From positions 1 through 24,413 of the forward strand of contig CAKVFO010000037.1 of the NCBI GenBank assembly GCA_934746785.1: DNA of 24,413 nt, given 5' to 3'. Shown in pieces: positions 22,712 to 24,413 of the stretch (the first letter of the stretch is position 1; each line of letters starts with the position of its first letter). Made by a program: the position numbers and the translations under genes. The notes under the pieces were generated by a model, which saw nothing but the letters and a program-made list of their open reading frames with translations, was not told where the DNA came from and made no database searches. Source of the DNA: an uncultured Clostridium sp. Lineage in GTDB: Bacteria; Bacillota; Clostridia; Clostridiales; Clostridiaceae.

Positions 22712-22749
22712 AAAAGCATCTTATAATTAAACTTCTAATTATAAGATGC
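22712..22749 (-). terminator. Rho-independent terminator after metK
   Basis: A perfect 14-bp stem (22716-22729 with 22736-22749) with a 6-base loop is followed on the minus strand by TTTTC. It lies about a dozen bases past the metK stop. Confidence 0.88.
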
Positions 22750-22760
22750 CTTTAATAAAA

Positions 22761-23936
22761 TTATACTAACTTCTTAATTTCTTCAACCTTATTTAATTGT
22801 TCCCATGGAAGTTCAACATCAGTTCTTCCAAAGTGTCCATAAGCAGCTGTTTGCTTATAAATAGGTCTTCTCAAATCCAATTGTTTAATTATAGCTCCTG
22901 GTCTTAAATCAAATACCTTTTCTACTATAGCAACTATTTCTTCTTCACTTATCTTTCCTGTTCCAAATGTATCTACTTCAATTGATACTGGTTTTGCAAC
23001 ACCTATTGCATAAGCTAATTGAATTTCAAGCTTTTCAGCTATACCTGCTGCTACAAGGTTCTTTGCAACCCATCTTGCTGCATATGCTGCTGATCTATCA
23101 ACCTTAGTTGGATCTTTTCCTGAGAATGCTCCTCCTCCATGTCTTCCCATACCGCCATATGTGTCAACTATAATTTTTCTACCAGTTAAACCTGAATCAC
23201 CTTGAGGCCCACCAACTACAAATCTTCCTGTTGGATTTATATAATACTTAGTTTCATCATCTAAGAATTCAACTGGAATTACCTCTTTTATTACATATTG
23301 CTTTAAGTCTTTTTCTATTTGTTCTAATGTTACCTTTTCATCATGTTGAGTTGATATAACAATAGCATCTATTCTCTTTGGTTTATTATCTTCATATTCT
23401 ACAGTAACTTGAGTTTTTCCGTCTGGTCTTAAATATTTTAATGTTCCATTTTTTCTTACTTCAGTTAATCTTCTAGATAATCTATGAGCCATAGCTATAG
23501 GCATTGGCATAAATTCTGGTGTTTCATTAGTAGCGTAACCAAACATCATTCCTTGATCTCCAGCACCTACTGCTTCTACATCATCCTTTTCTCCCTTTCT
23601 AGACTCTAAAGCTTCATCTACTCCCATGGCTATATCTTTTGATTGTTCATCTATACTTGTTAATACTGAACATGTATCACAATCAAAACCATATTTAGCT
23701 CTATCATAACCAATTTCTCTTATTGTTTCTCTTACTACCTTAGGAATATCAACATAGCAATCCGTTGTTATTTCTCCCATTACCATTACCATTCCTGTTG
23801 TTGTACAAGTTTCACAAGCAACTCTTGCAGTTGAATCTTTAGATAGTATAGCATCTAATACAGCATCTGATATCTGATCACAAATTTTATCTGGATGCCC
23901 TTCAGTTACTGATTCTGATGTAAATAATCTTTTCAT
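22761..23936 (-). CDS. metK: S-adenosylmethionine synthetase
   Basis: Makes S-adenosylmethionine from methionine and ATP, the cell's methyl donor. I chose ATG 23936 (MKRLFTSESVTEGHPDKICD) because AGGAGGG stands 8 bases before it; the longer frame starting at TTG 23963 runs through the ribosome binding site and the riboswitch terminator region. The 391 residues carry GHPDKICDQISDAV with the ATP-site His, the signature GAGDQGMMFGYA, and the glycine-rich phosphate loop GGGAFSGKDPTKVDRSAAY. Full length, single gene, ended by a strong terminator and controlled by a SAM-I riboswitch, so the product shuts off its own synthesis. Confidence 0.98.
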   Translation of the reverse strand: MKRLFTSESVTEGHPDKICDQISDAVLDAILSKDSTARVACETCTTTGMVMVMGEITTDCYVDIPKVVRETIREIGYDRAKYGFDCDTCSVLTSIDEQSKDIAMGVDEALESRKGEKDDVEAVGAGDQGMMFGYATNETPEFMPMPIAMAHRLSRRLTEVRKNGTLKYLRPDGKTQVTVEYEDNKPKRIDAIVISTQHDEKVTLEQIEKDLKQYVIKEVIPVEFLDDETKYYINPTGRFVVGGPQGDSGLTGRKIIVDTYGGMGRHGGGAFSGKDPTKVDRSAAYAARWVAKNLVAAGIAEKLEIQLAYAIGVAKPVSIEVDTFGTGKISEEEIVAIVEKVFDLRPGAIIKQLDLRRPIYKQTAAYGHFGRTDVELPWEQLNKVEEIKKLV

Positions 23937-23964
23937 CTTTATATCCCTCCTGTTTTTTGGCAAT

Positions 23965-24106
23965 AAAAAAACTCTTCAACAAGAAGAGACTCAAATAAAC
24001 TAGTCTCTCATCTTGTAGAATTAATCTACAGGAATTGGCACCTTGTTATACTAACAGGTTGCCGGGTTTCATCGGGCCCTTTCCCTCCACCTCTCTTGAT
24101 AAGAGT
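23965..24106 (-). promoter_or_regulatory. SAM-I (S-box) riboswitch with transcription terminator, upstream of metK
   Basis: On the minus strand the aptamer shows the canonical pieces in order: CTTATCAAGAGAGGTGGAGGG, GGCCCGATGAAACCCGGCAACC, AAGGTGCCAATTCC and GATGAGAG. The expression platform ends in the hairpin CTCTTC / GAAGAG followed by seven T (23988-23965), just before the metK ribosome binding site. Segments GAGACTAG and AGTCTC between them can form the competing antiterminator. SAM binding should end transcription early. Confidence 0.97.
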
Positions 24107-24124
24107 TTTAATATTCATTTTCAT

Positions 24125-24330
24125 TTACATGTTATCACATATGTAAATATTATTCAATACTTTTTTTAATATATTTATATAGTCATAATCATTGGCAAAA
24201 CTGCTATCTTTCATTTTTGTTCAAGCTACGCTTATCTTCGAAGGTATTTATACTAACATATGTATATGCCCGGCTTGAAATGTCCTTCTATTATAATCAA
24301 AAATTGAAGAATAGATTTTATATTTGCTAT
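24125..24330 (-). other. Unassigned stretch upstream of metK, structured-looking, with a possible 29-residue frame
   Basis: Between about 24195 and 24290 the composition is less AT-rich than the surroundings. An inverted repeat TTCAAGC / GCTTGAA (about 24222-24280) encloses GGCATATACATATG. A frame from ATG 24214 (MKDSSFANDYDYINILKKV) ends at 24125; it looks protein-like but has no clear ribosome binding site and would overlap the metK promoter. I do not recognise it. It may be a small conserved RNA, a small gene or a remnant. Confidence 0.25.
24129..24157 (-). promoter_or_regulatory. Candidate metK promoter
   Basis: TTGAAT (24157-24152) and TAACAT (24134-24129) are 17 bases apart, with the expected start about 15 bases before the riboswitch aptamer. 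Confidence 0.5.
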
Positions 24331-24336
24331 ATACGT

Positions 24337-24413
24337 ACAAAGTGGCTGACGCCACGCTTTTCAGCGCAGGAAGCCACTTTGTAAGCCATGCAAAAGGTTC
24401 TAAAAGCAAAATT
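24337..24413. repeat. Palindromic intergenic repeat, copy 3 (cut by window edge)
   Basis: The same 10-bp arms as copy 1 (24337-24346 and 24373-24382), followed by a matching stretch through aaaggttctaaaagcaaaat to the window end. The 26 bases between the arms are the reverse complement of those in copy 1, with one mismatch. The rest of the element lies outside. Confidence 0.85.

Overview
The window is AT-rich and almost entirely minus-strand coding. Its core genes (recD2, comFC, hpf, secA, prfB, metK), their order, strong AGGAGG-type ribosome binding sites and a SAM-I riboswitch all point to Clostridium sensu stricto or a close relative. This is inferred from protein families and synteny; no search was run.

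Region 1 (1-10102, minus) is the most unusual part. One operon starts at a candidate promoter near 10100. It encodes a 1858-residue secreted or anchored protein, a 533-residue single-pass membrane protein of the same architecture, and then an F-type ATPase set in the order c, b/delta-like, alpha and gamma (cut by the window edge). The position of subunit a is taken by the 533-residue surface protein. The c-like subunit keeps the hairpin and the R-N-P polar loop but has Thr where the ion-binding carboxylate should be. The b-like subunit ends in a delta-like motif. I read this as an F-ATPase-derived machine that probably does not translocate ions and may instead act on, or through, two large extracellular proteins.

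Region 2 (10250-13100, minus) holds a UraA-type uracil permease with its own promoter and terminator. Upstream of it is a sensor histidine kinase disabled by an internal deletion that removed the ATP-binding core.

Region 3 (13140-17800, minus) is housekeeping: prfB with its programmed +1 frameshift, secA, and the long-form ribosome hibernation factor hpf. Promoters and terminators can be placed by eye.

Region 4 (17960-22400, minus) is recD2, a ComFA-like gene and comFC, followed by a structured RNA of about 245 nt. The RNA lies between comFC and hpf, where the raiA-motif RNA is expected, and its promoter lies inside the end of comFC. The ComFA-like protein has lost its recognisable helicase motifs and has no ATG, GTG or TTG start near its ribosome binding site.

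Region 5 (22430-24413) holds metK with its SAM-I riboswitch and terminator. Copies of a palindrome-rich non-coding repeat occur at 17963, 22457 and 24337. A 26-bp segment between 10-bp inverted arms is present in opposite orientations in the first and third copies.
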